Shown: positions 34,791-45,885 of the stretch, one piece after another
Layout: every line of letters begins with the position of its first letter
Numbering within the stretch: the stretch's first letter is position 1
DNA from: Sinotaia quadrata
Lineage: Eukaryota > Mollusca > Gastropoda > Architaenioglossa > Viviparidae
Direction of reading: 5' to 3'
Assembly (NCBI GenBank): GCA_028829895.1
Contig: CM054182.1
Coordinates: 86,325,546-86,389,545 of the forward strand
DNA length: 64,000 bases
Notes under the pieces: model-generated
What the model saw: the letters and a program-made list of their open reading frames with translations, nothing else
Told to the model about the DNA's origin: nothing
Databases searched by the model: none
Position numbers and translations under genes: made by a program

Positions 34791-35436
34791 CTGAAGGGGA
34801 ACACCAATGAAAAGAGTCACACAACGAGTGACCAAACTTAGTGAAAACAATTTTGGTTTAGGATTAGGTTAGACAAATATTACATAATGAACCATCATTA
34901 ATAACTTAATAAAGGATTTCAAAAATTAGTTAGCGGGGTGAACAGTCGTAGTATAAGATGTCATGCTTCATGAGCAGAAAACAGGGATTTCACAGTTAGG
35001 TCGGGATGAGTACGTAGACTGTAAAATGACATGAATATACCCTTTCCTAGGAACGCATTACTGTTAACTAATTTCAGGGTAGTGAAGTATTCAGACGGGT
35101 ACATCGAGAAATATAATGTTTCCATGTAGTAAATCACCAGTAACTTCTTCAATGGATTTCAAGCTTAAAGTAAAAGATTGGACGGATACAATAAGAAAAT
35201 TCAAGAAATAACATGCCCACCCCAACGTTACACTATGACGCTCCATCCCCGCAGTATGTATGCATTTCCCATAACTAATTACAAGGATTTATCAATAGAA
35301 AAGTGGTTTGGACGGGTACAGGGTAAAAACTGTTAAGGAACAAGCAGGAACAGGCATTCTCGGTCAAAGAAATCTGAAGACAAAGACGAACAAAGGGTAC
35401 ACCTGTTTTTCTTTCTTGCTACAAACCTCAAGGATA
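34791..35436. other. no feature seen
   Basis: Decayed GAGTCAC/ATGAACCATC motifs to about 35000, then unique DNA. Confidence 0.45.
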
Positions 35437-35565
35437 TCTATCTATCTGTCTGTCTATCTATCTATCTATATCTATTCAGGCTGCCAGCCATCTAGCTTAT
35501 TCAAACATCCATTGAGCAACCAAATCATCTCTCTCTCTTTAACATATCTATCTATCTATATCTAC
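35437..35565. repeat. (TATC)n microsatellites
   Basis: Two TATC/CTAT runs, at 35437-35470 and 35545-35562. Confidence 0.9.
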
Positions 35566-35739
35566 CTTCAAACGACCTAAACTGTGTAAATGGATAGCGA
35601 AAGCTATAAAGATTGAAGTCGCCAAATGTGACACGGAAATCCACACCAGTACTTATTCATCATGAAAACCCGCTTTGCTCGGGAAATAGTGTCTGTACAA
35701 CTCAGACGTCTCCCCCTCCTTGCGTCTTTGTACAAAATG

Positions 35740-36110
35740 CATTTGTTTAATCCAGTGGATTACGATAGAGATTAGAAATTTGTTTTATTCAGTGGATTAA
35801 GTTAGAGATTAGAAATTTGTTTTATCCAGTGGATTACGATAGAGATTAGACATTTGTTTTATTCAGTGGATTAAGTTAGAGATTAGAAATTTGTTTTATC
35901 CAATGGATTACGATAGAGATTAGAAATTTGTTTTATCGAGTGGATTACGATAGAGATTAGAAATTTTTATCCAGTTGATTAAAATAGAAATTAGAAATTT
36001 GTTTTATCCAGTGGATTACGATAAAGATTAGAAATTTGTTTTATTGGGTGGATTAATGTAGAGATTAGAAATTTGTTTAATCCAGTGGATTAAGTTAGAG
36101 ATTAGAAATT
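35740..36110. repeat. 37-bp minisatellite, about ten copies
   Basis: Copies of GATTAGAAATTTGTTTTATC plus CAGTGGATTACGATAGA. Neighbouring copies alternate ACGATAGA and AAGTTAGA, hinting at a dimeric unit. Confidence 0.93.
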
Positions 36111-36589
36111 GCTGAATACGTATTTTTTAGGGGTGGTGCTGGATTTCAGTTTTCGCAACTCTCCACTCAATGCCTGATTTTTCTCTACATCAAATAAAAT
36201 TTCTGTAAACGTTTCAAGTCTCGAACCTATGTGATAATCAGTATTTTCTTTTTAGGTGAAGATAGAAAAATAACGAAATATATAATGAGAGATATATATA
36301 TATATTTCAGAGTTAGAAAGTAGCGATATTATGTTGCAGGTTTTCTAGTTGTAAAAGTACTTCAGAGGTGATATCGATTAGATATCATTAGTCTGCCGAA
36401 AAAAAATATGTCACTTGTTAACTTCAAGCGCGTATTATTGAAAAAATAATAATATCCATTATAAGTTGTAGACGACTTTAATACGGATACCGACAAGTAA
36501 TTAGAATACATTAATTATAGAAGTGCATTGAATACCTAGTGTTACATGCATTTCGCATTAATACTTCAAATAAAAAGCACACACATATA
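36111..36589. other. AT-rich, no feature seen
   Basis: A short (AT)n lies at 36292-36305. Confidence 0.5.
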
Positions 36590-36800
36590 CATAAAATATC
36601 GCCAAATAAACACACACACATATATTTATAATATCGCCAAATAGAAAACACACACATACATATTTATAATATCACTAAATAAACACATACATACGTATTT
36701 GTAATATCACTAAATAAACACATACATGCGTTTTTGTAATATCGCCAAATAAACACATACATTCGTTTTTGTAATATCGCCAAATAGCGCAAACACAAAC
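36590..36800. repeat. about 36-bp minisatellite
   Basis: Six copies of TAATATCGCCAAATAAACAC plus CATACATRCGTTTTTG variants. Confidence 0.9.
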
Positions 36801-36957
36801 TCACCACACACCTATATACACTCTTGCCATTTTAAGATTAACAGTAACGTGCAAGTGATGACAGTTTCATCTGCACACAAGATGTTTGGTGCTCGAATAG
36901 ATGTAATATTTGGAATACCTCGTTCTCTCCATGTTTTTTGTTGGAAAATGTGGGCTC

Positions 36958-37460
36958 TAATTCCACGTCTTCCTCTTTGTTTTACCTGTACCTCTTCCTC
37001 TTTGTTCTATCCCTATCTCTTCCTCTTTGTTTTATCTCTTTCTCTCCTGCTTTGTTCTATGTCTTTCTCTTCCTCATTGTTGTATCTCTGTCTCTTCCTC
37101 ATTGTTTTATCTCTATCCCTTCCTCTTTGTTTTATCTCTATTTCTTCCTCTTTGTTCTATCCCTATCTCTTCCTCTTAGTTTTATCTTTTCTCTCCTGCT
37201 TTGTTCTATGTCTTTCTCTTCCTCATTGTTGTATCTCTGTCTCTTCCTCATTGTTTTATCTCTATCCCTTCCTCTTTGTTTTATCTCTATTTCTTCCTCT
37301 TTGTTCTATCCCTATCTCTTCCTCTTAGTTTTATCTTTTCTCTCCTGCTTTGTTCTATGTCTTTCTCTTCCTCATTGTTGTATCTCTGTCTCTTCCTCAT
37401 TGTTTTGTCTTTCTCTTGCTTTTGTTCGTTCTCTTCCTCTTTGTTCTCCCTCTGTTCTAT
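36958..37460. repeat. pyrimidine-rich minisatellite with 149-bp higher-order unit
   Basis: Units of CTCTTCCTCTTTGTTCTATC are 24-27 bp long. Groups repeat with a 149-bp period: CTCCTGCTTTG recurs at 37044, 37193 and 37342. Leu/Ser/Phe-rich frames here are translations of pyrimidine DNA. Confidence 0.9.
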
Positions 37461-37724
37461 ATCTTTCCATTAAACATTTTACGTTCTTCCTCCCTCTACA
37501 TTTCGTCTCTCGGTGTCATCGTCTTCTTCTCACTGTCCAATTCTTTATTTCTCTACATACTTTGTACTGTCTCTAAGACAAAGCAAAGAGCGTTCCGTTA
37601 TAAAGAGACTTCACATAATGTTTCAGTCACAAGGAGAGAGCTAATTAATAGTTTCTGGTCTGAAAGAGATATAAGAAATTATTTTGTTTGAAACAGATTG
37701 AAAATAGTGTGCAATCTAAACAGA

Positions 37725-37910
37725 GATAGCAGATAGTGGGGTTTTGTGTGTGTTTTTTTTACTCAAAGAGATAACAGCAAGTGTTCAGTCTCAAAGAGAT
37801 AGCAGAAAATGTTGGATCTCCAGAAGATAGCAGAACATGTTCGATCTCCAAGATAGCAGAAAGTGTTGCGTCTCCGTGAGATAGCAAAAATAAAATTCGG
37901 TCTCAAAGAG
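37725..37910. repeat. about 38-bp degenerate minisatellite
   Basis: Five to six copies of TCTCAAAGAGATAGCAGAAA plus ATGTT. Confidence 0.8.
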
Positions 37911-38538
37911 AAGCAGATTTGATTTATGTTAAGATTTAGTGCAGAAAAGCACTAAGTGGATTGAAAGTCTTAGCACCAGCCTTTTGCCTTTTTCCCCATA
38001 TGCAGTGATGCTTTATTTAATTTCTGTAATAAAAAAAAAAATGGTTTCCACACCGCTAAATTAAGATTACAGTAGAGGGATACTTAATGCGCACTCTTAA
38101 TCACACTTCTGAATGCAGATTCGTCTTTGAAGTTTTTGATCACCACACGCACATACAAACAATATATGCATACTGTAAAGATACTAATTATTGCATACTT
38201 ATAATCTCTTTACATAAGAATGACAACTGTTTCTAGTATTTTCAGCAAACACACCCACAGATTGTACCAAGATGTAACAAGATGCACATTTTGAAACTAG
38301 GAACACAGATTTATTATACGACACCCCCCACCTCAAGCCCCGAAGAAAAGCATTCGTACCCACAATGCAGCGCACTAAGTACGAGCAAGTGACGTGCAAT
38401 GCTTTGCATTCACTAAGCAGTGTTTTCATCTTTCATGACCCAAATTCGACCAGCGTATTAAATCTATGAAATTGTAAATACGCCCACTTACTTCCACCCT
38501 AACCCCCGGAGAAGGCGTAAACTAGCAAAGAAACCTCA
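37911..38538. other. no feature seen
   Basis: Unique DNA. The frame at 38199-38429 (minus) lacks support. Confidence 0.45.
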
Positions 38539-38664
38539 ATGGCTGCGGCACAGCCACAAGTCAAATTCGAAAGCTTTGCTGTACATCAGACGCAGTCGCT
38601 GCTTTTGTCAGGCTGTATTAGTAATCCCCAGACTAGCGCTTTCCACTTTGATCCCTGGGCTTAG
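38539..38664 (+). CDS. small ORF, 41 codons, unknown
   Basis: An ATG with G at +4 opens a frame starting MAAAQPQVKFESFAVHQTQS and ending FHFDPWA. GC is higher than the flanks. A palindromic CRE (TGACGTCA) lies 65 bp past the stop at 38729. No domain was recognised. It might be a true small ORF, a piece of 5' UTR or chance. Confidence 0.18.
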   Translation: MAAAQPQVKFESFAVHQTQSLLLSGCISNPQTSAFHFDPWA

Positions 38665-39499
38665 CTCAGGATACAAACTAACGAACGCCATTTGTATTCG
38701 TGGCAAGTGCCGACCCTCTAACTCTACGTGACGTCATTCTGCTTTGGGACACAGCATTTCAAGGTAGTGGTGTTGTTTTTCTTAGCAAAACAAACTAAGG
38801 GAGGCAATTTTTGCTTTGCAGTTATCACGACAATATTATGTGGCTTCTCTAGCAATTGAAACCAAATCACGCTTTTCGCAACTTTGCGTGTCAACAGTTC
38901 ACGGAGAGAATGGTGTACAGCCTGTGATTTTTATTTGACATTATTTAATCTTCTAAACAATTCAATGCAACAAATGCCTTCTCTTAACAAATAGACGCCA
39001 TTTCTTTCCTAGTCGAAAGAGCTTTCTTTAGCAACATTAATACACCGATGCCATGTTTTATTGTGAAAACAAAGGGGCTTTCGGGAAATACACATCAGAC
39101 AATTACACAGATTTTCCTCGACATTAAAGCACCAAATTACTGAACAGTTTGTTTTTCATTTTAAGCCATGAAATTTAATAATTTATATACCACCGAACAT
39201 CATATATATATATATATATCCATGCCAATTGCATTTCTAGGGTTTTTCCACTAAACAAACTTTGGACCCGGTTTCCTTCAGAAAAGTTAAATTCTTTCTT
39301 TTGTCTGACATTTCATTATTAACTGATTGTTTGATTGACTAATTTTTGCTTTATGTCCATTTTTCTCGTTCGTCGATTCTCAGTCCAGATGACTAGTTCA
39401 TCAACTAGCGATTGGGTACTACAATTAACATGAGATAGATTAGGTAACCCGGATGTACCTAGTTGCAAGAGGGGATTTTATAAAACCTTTAAAAAGTTC

Positions 39500-39500
<1 letters not shown>
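38665..39500. other. AT-rich with CRE and (AT)n
   Basis: CRE at 38729-38736 and (AT)n at 39203-39220. Nothing coding is supported. Confidence 0.5.

Positions 39501-39501
<1 letters not shown>

Positions 39502-39552
<51 letters not shown>
39502..39552. repeat. (CA)n microsatellite
   Basis: About 25 perfect CA units. Confidence 0.95.
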
Positions 39553-39554
<2 letters not shown>

Positions 39555-39605
39555 TTTGCAGTTTGAACATTTGTATGAGCGCACAAGCTCGACACTTCAG
39601 CCGAT

Positions 39606-39809
39606 TCAGTTGCCAAGCACTGTTCCGTTGTCGTCCTGTAGTTTTGGCGAGAGCTCAATTCTCTCCCTTATTCGAAAGCGCACGAAAGGAGACATATCTT
39701 TTATTTCATCGCGTGTAGTCATCGACTTGGGCTTTTGTTGGGCAAAATATTTGCCGGGTACACCTGCTGCGTCTTCTTCGTAGACTCTTTCCCTCCCTTC
39801 CTCTCTTTC
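39606..39809 (-). CDS. candidate terminal coding exon, unknown protein
   Basis: On the minus strand a pyrimidine-containing tract ending GGTACAG (acceptor just above 39809) opens a 67-codon phase-0 frame to a TGA at 39606. The peptide starts EREEGRERVYEEDAAGVPGK, passes through TTRDEIKDMSPFVRFRIRER and ends NGTVLGN. It is highly charged and balanced, unlike the low-complexity frames elsewhere, which makes it one of the better exon candidates here. The open frame extends upstream of the acceptor to 39902 as a hydrophobic stretch, which I read as intron. The plus strand is also open (39556-39783) with a TTTTGCAG acceptor, a weaker alternative. No family was recognised. Confidence 0.4.
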   Translation of the reverse strand, partial: EREEGRERVYEEDAAGVPGKYFAQQKPKSMTTRDEIKDMSPFVRFRIRERIELSPKLQDDNGTVLGN

Positions 39810-40189
39810 CTGTACCAAGACCAGCGTGAAGAATATTACGGGGGTGGGTGGGAGGGGCAATAAAATGAATAATGTTACGATGTAGAAGGCTCTGGCGACC
39901 ACTAAAAGAAGGGAAGAAAATATGCCCGTCTTTATCCTGTGAATCGTATATACACGGAGTGGGGGGGGAGAGGATTTTTTTTAAAAATCGCTATAAACCT
40001 TTCTTTCTCTTCCGTTTGAAGATAAGTGCAATATTATTTAAAATACAAACGAGTGAAGAAATGGTAAAGCAGAACAGTGATGTAGGGAGAGGGGGTGGGG
40101 TAGACGAGGAAGATGTCTGACGAAGGTAAATGCACAAATATTTTCTTTTTAAAAAAAAAAATGAAGACAAAACATGGAATTTCCTTACA
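39810..40189. other. unique DNA, no feature seen
   Basis: Short G-runs at 39960 and 40085. The minus-strand frames near 39991-40351 are translations of A/T-rich DNA. Confidence 0.45.
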
Positions 40190-40520
40190 CTCCCATATCG
40201 TATTAAAATAGTTAAATGAAAAAAACTGGTTATATCTGTTCCCATCAAAGGTAACTGAAAGCAAGAGCTCTTTGACAAACTTTACTCTCACGTGACTGGC
40301 TGTTAAAAAAATAGTTAAATGAAATATACTGGTTATCTCTGCTCGCATCAAAGGTAACTGAAAGCAAGAGCTCTATGACAAGAATTAGTTGCAGGAGACT
40401 GCTGTTAAAAATATTTAAATGTAAAACACTGGTTATCTTTGTTCCCATCAAAAGTAATTGAAATCAAGAGCTCTATGACATTGTTTAGTTGCACGTGACT
40501 GGCTGTTAAAAATAATCTGG
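40190..40520. repeat. about 102-bp minisatellite, three copies
   Basis: Each copy has GTTAAATGAAA, ACTGGTTATCT, CCCATCAAAGGTAACTGAAA, GCAAGAGCTCT and a GTTAAAAAT link. Copy starts are at about 40211, 40314 and 40413. Confidence 0.9.
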
Positions 40521-40570
40521 GTCACGAGTGAAACGTGTGCTATTGATGAGATCTAGCGTGTGTGCACGTT

Positions 40571-41330
40571 GTCAGCAGTGAAATATATAGCACTTAAATA
40601 ACCTGTCAGCACTGAAATAAATCTCACTTATATAATCTCTCAGCAGTGAAATATATAGCACTTAAATAACCTGTCAGCACTGAAATAAATCTCACTTATA
40701 TAATCTCTCAGCAGTGAAATATATAGCACTTAAATAACCTGTCAGCACTGAAATAAATCTCACTTATATAATCTCTCAGCAGTGAAATATATAGCACTTA
40801 AATAACCTGTCAGCACTGAAATAAATCTCACTTATATAATCTCTCAGCAGTGAAATATATAGCACTTAAATAACCTGTCAGCACTGAAATAAATCTCACT
40901 TATATAATCTCTCAGCAGTGAAATATATAGCACTTAAATAACCTGTCAGCACTGAAATAAATCTCACTATATAATCTCTCAGCAGTGAAATATATAGCAC
41001 TTAAATAACCTGTCAGCACTGAAATAAATCTCACTTATATAATCTCTCAGCAGTGAAATATATAGCACTTAAATAATCTCTCAGCAGTGAAATAAATCTC
41101 GCTTAAATAACCTGTCAGCAATGAAATAAATCTCAAATAGTCTGTGTCTGCACTGAAATAAATCTCATTTAAAAGTAATCCGTCAGCAATAAAATAAATC
41201 ACACTTAAATAGCGTTTAGCGGTAGAATAAATATCCCTTAAATGACATATGTGCGATTGTGCAATATAATAAATCTCTTTTAAATAACCTGTAAGCAAAG
41301 GAATAACTTTCCCTTCAATAATGTGGCAAC
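40571..41330. repeat. 34-bp minisatellite organised as 68-bp dimers
   Basis: Type A (CAGCAGTGAAATATATAGCA plus CTTAAATAACCTGT) and type B (CAGCACTGAAATAAATCTCA plus CTTATATAATCTCT) alternate strictly for about seven dimers to 41060. They then decay into diverged monomers to about 41330. Confidence 0.95.
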
Positions 41331-41334
41331 AAAC

Positions 41335-41855
41335 CTCACTCACATAACGTCACTGATACAATATATCTCACTCACATAACGTTACTGTTACAATATATCT
41401 CACTCTCATAACGTCACTGATGCAATATATCTCACTCTCATAACGTCACTGATACAATATATCTCACTCTCATAACGTCACTGATACAATATATCTCACT
41501 CACATAACGTCACTGATGCAATATATCTCACTCTCATAACGTCACTGATACAATATATCTCATTCACATAGCGTCACTGATACAATATATCTCACTCTCA
41601 TAACGTCACTGATACAATATATCTCACTCTCATAACGTCACTGATACAATATATCTCACTCACATAACGTCACTGATGCAATATATCTCACTCTCATAAC
41701 GTCACTGATACAATATATCTCATTCACATAGCGTCACTGATACAATATATCTCACTCTCATAACGTCACTGATACAATATATCTCACTCTCATAACGTCA
41801 CTGATACAATATATCTCACTCTCATAACGTCACTGATACAATATATCTCAATAAA
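41335..41855. repeat. 32-bp minisatellite with 160-bp higher-order unit
   Basis: About sixteen copies of CACTGATACAATATATCTCA plus CTCTCATAACGT. The variant CATTCACATAGCGT recurs at 41561 and 41721, and GATGCA and CACATAACGT variants keep the same order, showing duplication of a five-unit block. Confidence 0.95.
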
Positions 41856-41867
41856 CGTGGAAGTGAT

Positions 41868-41893
41868 AGGATATATATATATATATATATAAT
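41868..41893. repeat. (AT)n microsatellite
   Basis: About twelve AT units. Confidence 0.9.
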
Positions 41894-42063
41894 ATTTAAT
41901 CTGTCTGTAAGGATCACGATTTCAATGAATATTGTTAACGTAATAACATGGAAAGTGAAACAAATCATCGATAACACCATAACTGAATCAAATAGCATTG
42001 GGCAACTATATAACGTAATCACGGAACATGCATTTGCATAAGATTCACAACTGAAACATGTCA

Positions 42064-42068
42064 CTGAT
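42064..42068. repeat. 5-bp target duplication, left
   Basis: CTGAT directly abuts the left end of the solo LTR and is repeated exactly at 43401-43405. Confidence 0.85.
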
Positions 42069-43400
42069 TGTGACGCTAACGCCACCTAGTTAATGGTTAT
42101 GATTAATATTATTAATTATTAATCACTCACATCTAATTACAAGTGATGAAAATCTTAATTTATTTTATTAACAATTCTCCAGAAGAAACCGCTCGTATCT
42201 CTCACTTGTAAACGTTGTCTCGCTCCCAGACAAATATTTACCGTCACACAATATTTGCATAGGTGGAAAACTTCTTATCAATGGAAAAGACAAATCCGTC
42301 TTTTAATCTATATTCAGCGAGGCCCATCCATCCATTTTCATTTCCAACATTATCAATATGTGTAAGAAGGTCAATAAATTTAACAATAAATGTATTAAAA
42401 CAACAAACAAATATACAACATATGAATATAATCAAAAGAGCGTTGCCATTTACATCACTTCACAACAATGTTCAATTAATGCTGGACAATTGTTCAGTTT
42501 ATCATAGAAAGACATAAGCAGCCAATAACAAAAATATGTAATGAAGTTCATGGATATTATCATGGAAATGAGAGTAGAGTTTTAGAGAAATAGTTAAAGT
42601 CAATTGCAATAACCCGTTCAAAGACTGCGGCTGTTGCCATCAAGTGTTTCACAGTTACAAGGTTTATAACAAGTCACTGCCTTTCATATTTAGGCGAGGT
42701 CCCATGTGTCCCTTCTAGAGGCATGTAACATAACTGTTCCAGAATCTTCAACACACTCTCCAAGCATGATGTAGAGTATCACTGTGAATTTCATATTCGC
42801 TATCAAGTACATCAGGAGGAATGTTCTTGATTTTCCATGTGCGTTTACTCAACACACCATGAAGACTATTCAAAATAATCTTTGTGAATTCTCAAGCCAC
42901 AGTTTCTGGCATATTGGTGCTCAAATGGAATTCACAGGAATCAACTTACAGCAACATGTTTTACTGATGAGTTGACGACAATGCCGGATGTGCAAATTCA
43001 AGTAGAGTACAGGAGTCACTGTAGCATCAAGTGACAACCAAAAACAGAAAGCTTGCTCTGCTCATAAGCTAACGATGTCTTTATGACTGGACTCGAGTTA
43101 TGTTCAAATTCAAAGCGATTAGAATGGAGTACTTCTTCAACAAAGAAAGTTCTGGTCAATTCCATTGGATGAAATGTTATGAACAAGTATAAGACTGTTA
43201 GTCAGAAAAACTACTCATCCAGCTGGAACGAGTTTGGATTGCCTCAACAATTTTCTAGCACAACTCGAGTTGTTTACTCCAACTCTGACACTTACAAAAA
43301 TACCATCATAAGGAGTGCCCAAGGTCGGGTCACTTTGACAATTTAATAATTTATGACAATTAAGCCTAGAAATAGGAATAGGCAAATTTACTCCACCACA
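42069..43400 (-). mobile_element. solo LTR, copy 3, with intact target duplication
   Basis: On the minus strand the 1332-bp element begins TGTGGTGGAGTAAATTTGCC and ends GTTAGCGTCACA. Both ends obey the TG..CA rule and form short inverted termini (TGTG/CACA). CTGAT flanks both sides, the five-base duplication made by integrases of Ty3/gypsy and BEL-type elements. The ends align with the copies at 7756-9464 and 56570-58223 (for example ACTAGGTGGC against ACTAAGTGGC, and the whole GTTTTAATACATTTATTG block). The middle (about 42540-43250) is the most diverged part. No gag or pol remnant is present, so the internal region was presumably lost by LTR-LTR recombination. Confidence 0.88.
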
Positions 43401-43405
43401 CTGAT
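43401..43405. repeat. 5-bp target duplication, right
   Basis: Second CTGAT. Confidence 0.85.
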
Positions 43406-43868
43406 GAAATAAAGCTCACAATAAAATAACATTTGATAGCAAAAGAATATAACTTACTAACGGAACATTGCTAATATTGCTCAAAAATGGAACATTATAT
43501 CTGTGACGGAACATTGCTAAAGCATTTAAAAAGTCCATGAAAGAAAACACTTAAATGATAGGGACAGTTATAATGATATTTTGGAAAATGGCTCACCTAA
43601 AAGAGACATAATGGGACATGGCTCACAACTGGAACAGATTGTCAATGAGAAGTAAAGCTCACAAACAGTCTAGACGTGGAGCGTTCCGTTACAGACATAA
43701 TGTAACACGTAGGAACATATCTGTGATGGAATACAATAAACGTGGCAAATGTCTTTGATGGAGTATGGATTATATATGTAGTATGCTTTATGTGACGGGC
43801 TATCTTCAGCGCGGAACATGTTAATAGTGGAGTGTAACTCGTATGGAGAATTTCGTCACAAAACTAGA
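43406..43868. repeat. decayed GGAACATTGCT/GGAACATG repeat
   Basis: Loosely spaced GGAACAT and TGTGACGG motifs recur every 30-60 bp. It is probably the old edge of the next array. Confidence 0.45.
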
Positions 43869-44530
43869 ATGAAACATTTCATCAATGGCTTTATATCTCA
43901 TAGAACATGGCGTCAATGGCGTGATATCTCGTAGTGCATTTCATCAATAGCTATGTTTATCGTAGAACATGGCGTCAATGACGTGATATCTTGTAGTGCA
44001 TGTCATCGATAGCTATGTTTCTCGTAGTGCATGTCATCAATAGCTATGTTTCTCGTAGTGCATGTCATCAATAGCTATGTTTCTCGTAGTGCATGTCATC
44101 AATAGCTATGTTTCTCGTAGTGCATGTCATCAATAGCTATGTTTCTCGTAGTGCATGTCATCAATAGCTATGTTTCTCGTAGTGCATGTCATCGATAGCT
44201 ATGTTTCTCGTAGTGCATGTCATCGATAGCTATGTTTCTCGTAGTGCATGTCATCAATAGCTATGTTTCTCGTAGTGCATGTCATCAATAGCTATGTTTC
44301 TCGTAGTGCATGTCATCAATAGCTATGTTTCTCGTAGTGCATGTCATCAATAGCTATGTTTCTCGTAGTGCATGTCATCAATAGCTATGTTTCTCGTAGT
44401 GCATGTCATCAATAGCTATGTTTCTCGTAGTACATGTCATCAATAGCTATGTTTCTCGTAGTGCATGTCGTCAATAGCTATGTTTCTCGTAGTGCATGTC
44501 ATCAATAGCTTTGTTCCTCGTAGAATATGG
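43869..44530. repeat. 31-bp minisatellite, about 18 copies
   Basis: Copies of CATCAATAGCTATGTTTCTC plus GTAGTGCATGT, very uniform at 44000-44500. Flanking copies carry AGAACATGG instead of AGTGCATGT. Confidence 0.95.
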
Positions 44531-44569
44531 CGACAATGGTGTGATATCTCATAGAACATGTAATCAATA

Positions 44570-44895
44570 GTGTTAAAGAGCAGGCCGTCAACGACGCTGT
44601 ATCTCGTAAAACACTCGTCAGTGACGTTATAGAAGCATTTGTCAGTGGTGTTATAGAAACACTTGTCAGTAACGTTATAGGAAAAAATATCAGTAAAATT
44701 ATAGAAACAATTATCAATGACGTCAAAGAAACACTTGTCAGTAACGTTATAGGAAAAAAATATCAGTAAAATTATAGAAACAATTATCAATGAAACAACT
44801 TGTCAGTGACGTTATAGAAACACTTGTCAGTGCTGAAATAAACACTTGACAGTGACGTTATATAAACATTTGTCAGTGCTGAAATAAACTCAGCG
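44570..44895. repeat. about 32-bp degenerate minisatellite
   Basis: Copies of ACGTTATAGAAACACTTGTC plus AGTGATGTTATAGAA variants. Confidence 0.88.
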
Positions 44896-45268
44896 CAATT
44901 GAAACATTTATTTCTGTAAGGTGTGTGTGTGGGTTGTTTGATTTGCTAGTTTGCCATATAATTCCACAATGAATTGCAAGTTAAGTTTGTATTAACAGAC
45001 CCAGGAATATGTTCAAATTCTGCTTCAATTTCCACGGACAACAAACAACCTTCCTGAATTCTGCTGTAGCAGTCAACGTTGGCATTGAAAGTTACTGCTA
45101 ACATTTCAAAGAAATATGTTATCGTTCTTCAAGGTCACAATCATGTTAGCGTTCTTCAAGGTCACAATCATTCCGACAGGCTTAGAGTTTAGAGCATATG
45201 CTGTTGTTTATCTTTAAGTTTGTGTTTTCTCGTTATTAAATACTTACTGCATCATCAGAACTGTTTTG
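44896..45268. other. no feature seen
   Basis: Holds one short duplication (GTTCTTCAAGGTCACAATCA at 45124 and 45150). Confidence 0.5.
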
Positions 45269-45390
45269 CAATAGCTATACCCACCAAGGTGATGAACAAA
45301 TTGATACGTGATTACATAAATTAACTCTTTTACAATAGCTATACCCACCAAGGTGATGAACAAATTGATACGTGATTACATAAATTATCT
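45269..45390. repeat. 64-bp tandem duplication
   Basis: Two identical stretches from ATAGCTATACCCACCAAGGT through ACGTGATTACATAAATTA begin at 45271 and 45335. Confidence 0.93.
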
Positions 45391-45737
45391 TTGTGTTAAA
45401 AAGCAGTAAAATGTCCAGGAGAAAGGTTTGTTCTACTGCATAACATAAATTAAAAAACAATATATATAATGTTATTAGCTTGCTTGGTTTTCCTGTGTTA
45501 ATGTGAACAAAGGATGGAGGAGTAGAAATGAGATTGGCAGAGGGAGAGAACAGAAAGAGGAATGGCATAGTCTATTTCTTCACATTCAATTTTTTTGTAA
45601 ACGCTCATTTCCCAAATATTTTATTCGTCAGGTTCTTTCTTTTTTTTTTAATGCAACTCTTTCAGTAATAGTTAGTTACTGTTGTGGAACTCTGGAAAAT
45701 ATTTGCGTTTTCTTATATTGAAAGTGTGACATACGCG
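45391..45737. other. no feature seen
   Basis: Unique AT-rich DNA. Confidence 0.5.
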
Positions 45738-45885
45738 TAACGCACCATGCCAATGTTATTAATAGTTATGAACGTGGAAAATGACGTAACGAACAATGTC
45801 AATGTTATTAATAGTTATGAACGTGGAAAATGACGTAACGAACAATGTCAATGTTATTAATAGTTACCAAAGTGGAAAATGTGCA
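45738..45885. repeat. 49-bp minisatellite, three copies
   Basis: ATGTTATTAATAGTTATGAA starts at 45753, 45802 and 45851. The 61-codon plus frame at 45845-46030 begins inside copy three and is not supported further. Confidence 0.9.

Noticed and set aside
36849..37691. Long Leu/Ser/Phe frames that look like membrane proteins
   Set aside because: Translation of a pyrimidine-only tandem repeat. The hydrophobicity follows from T/C-rich codons.
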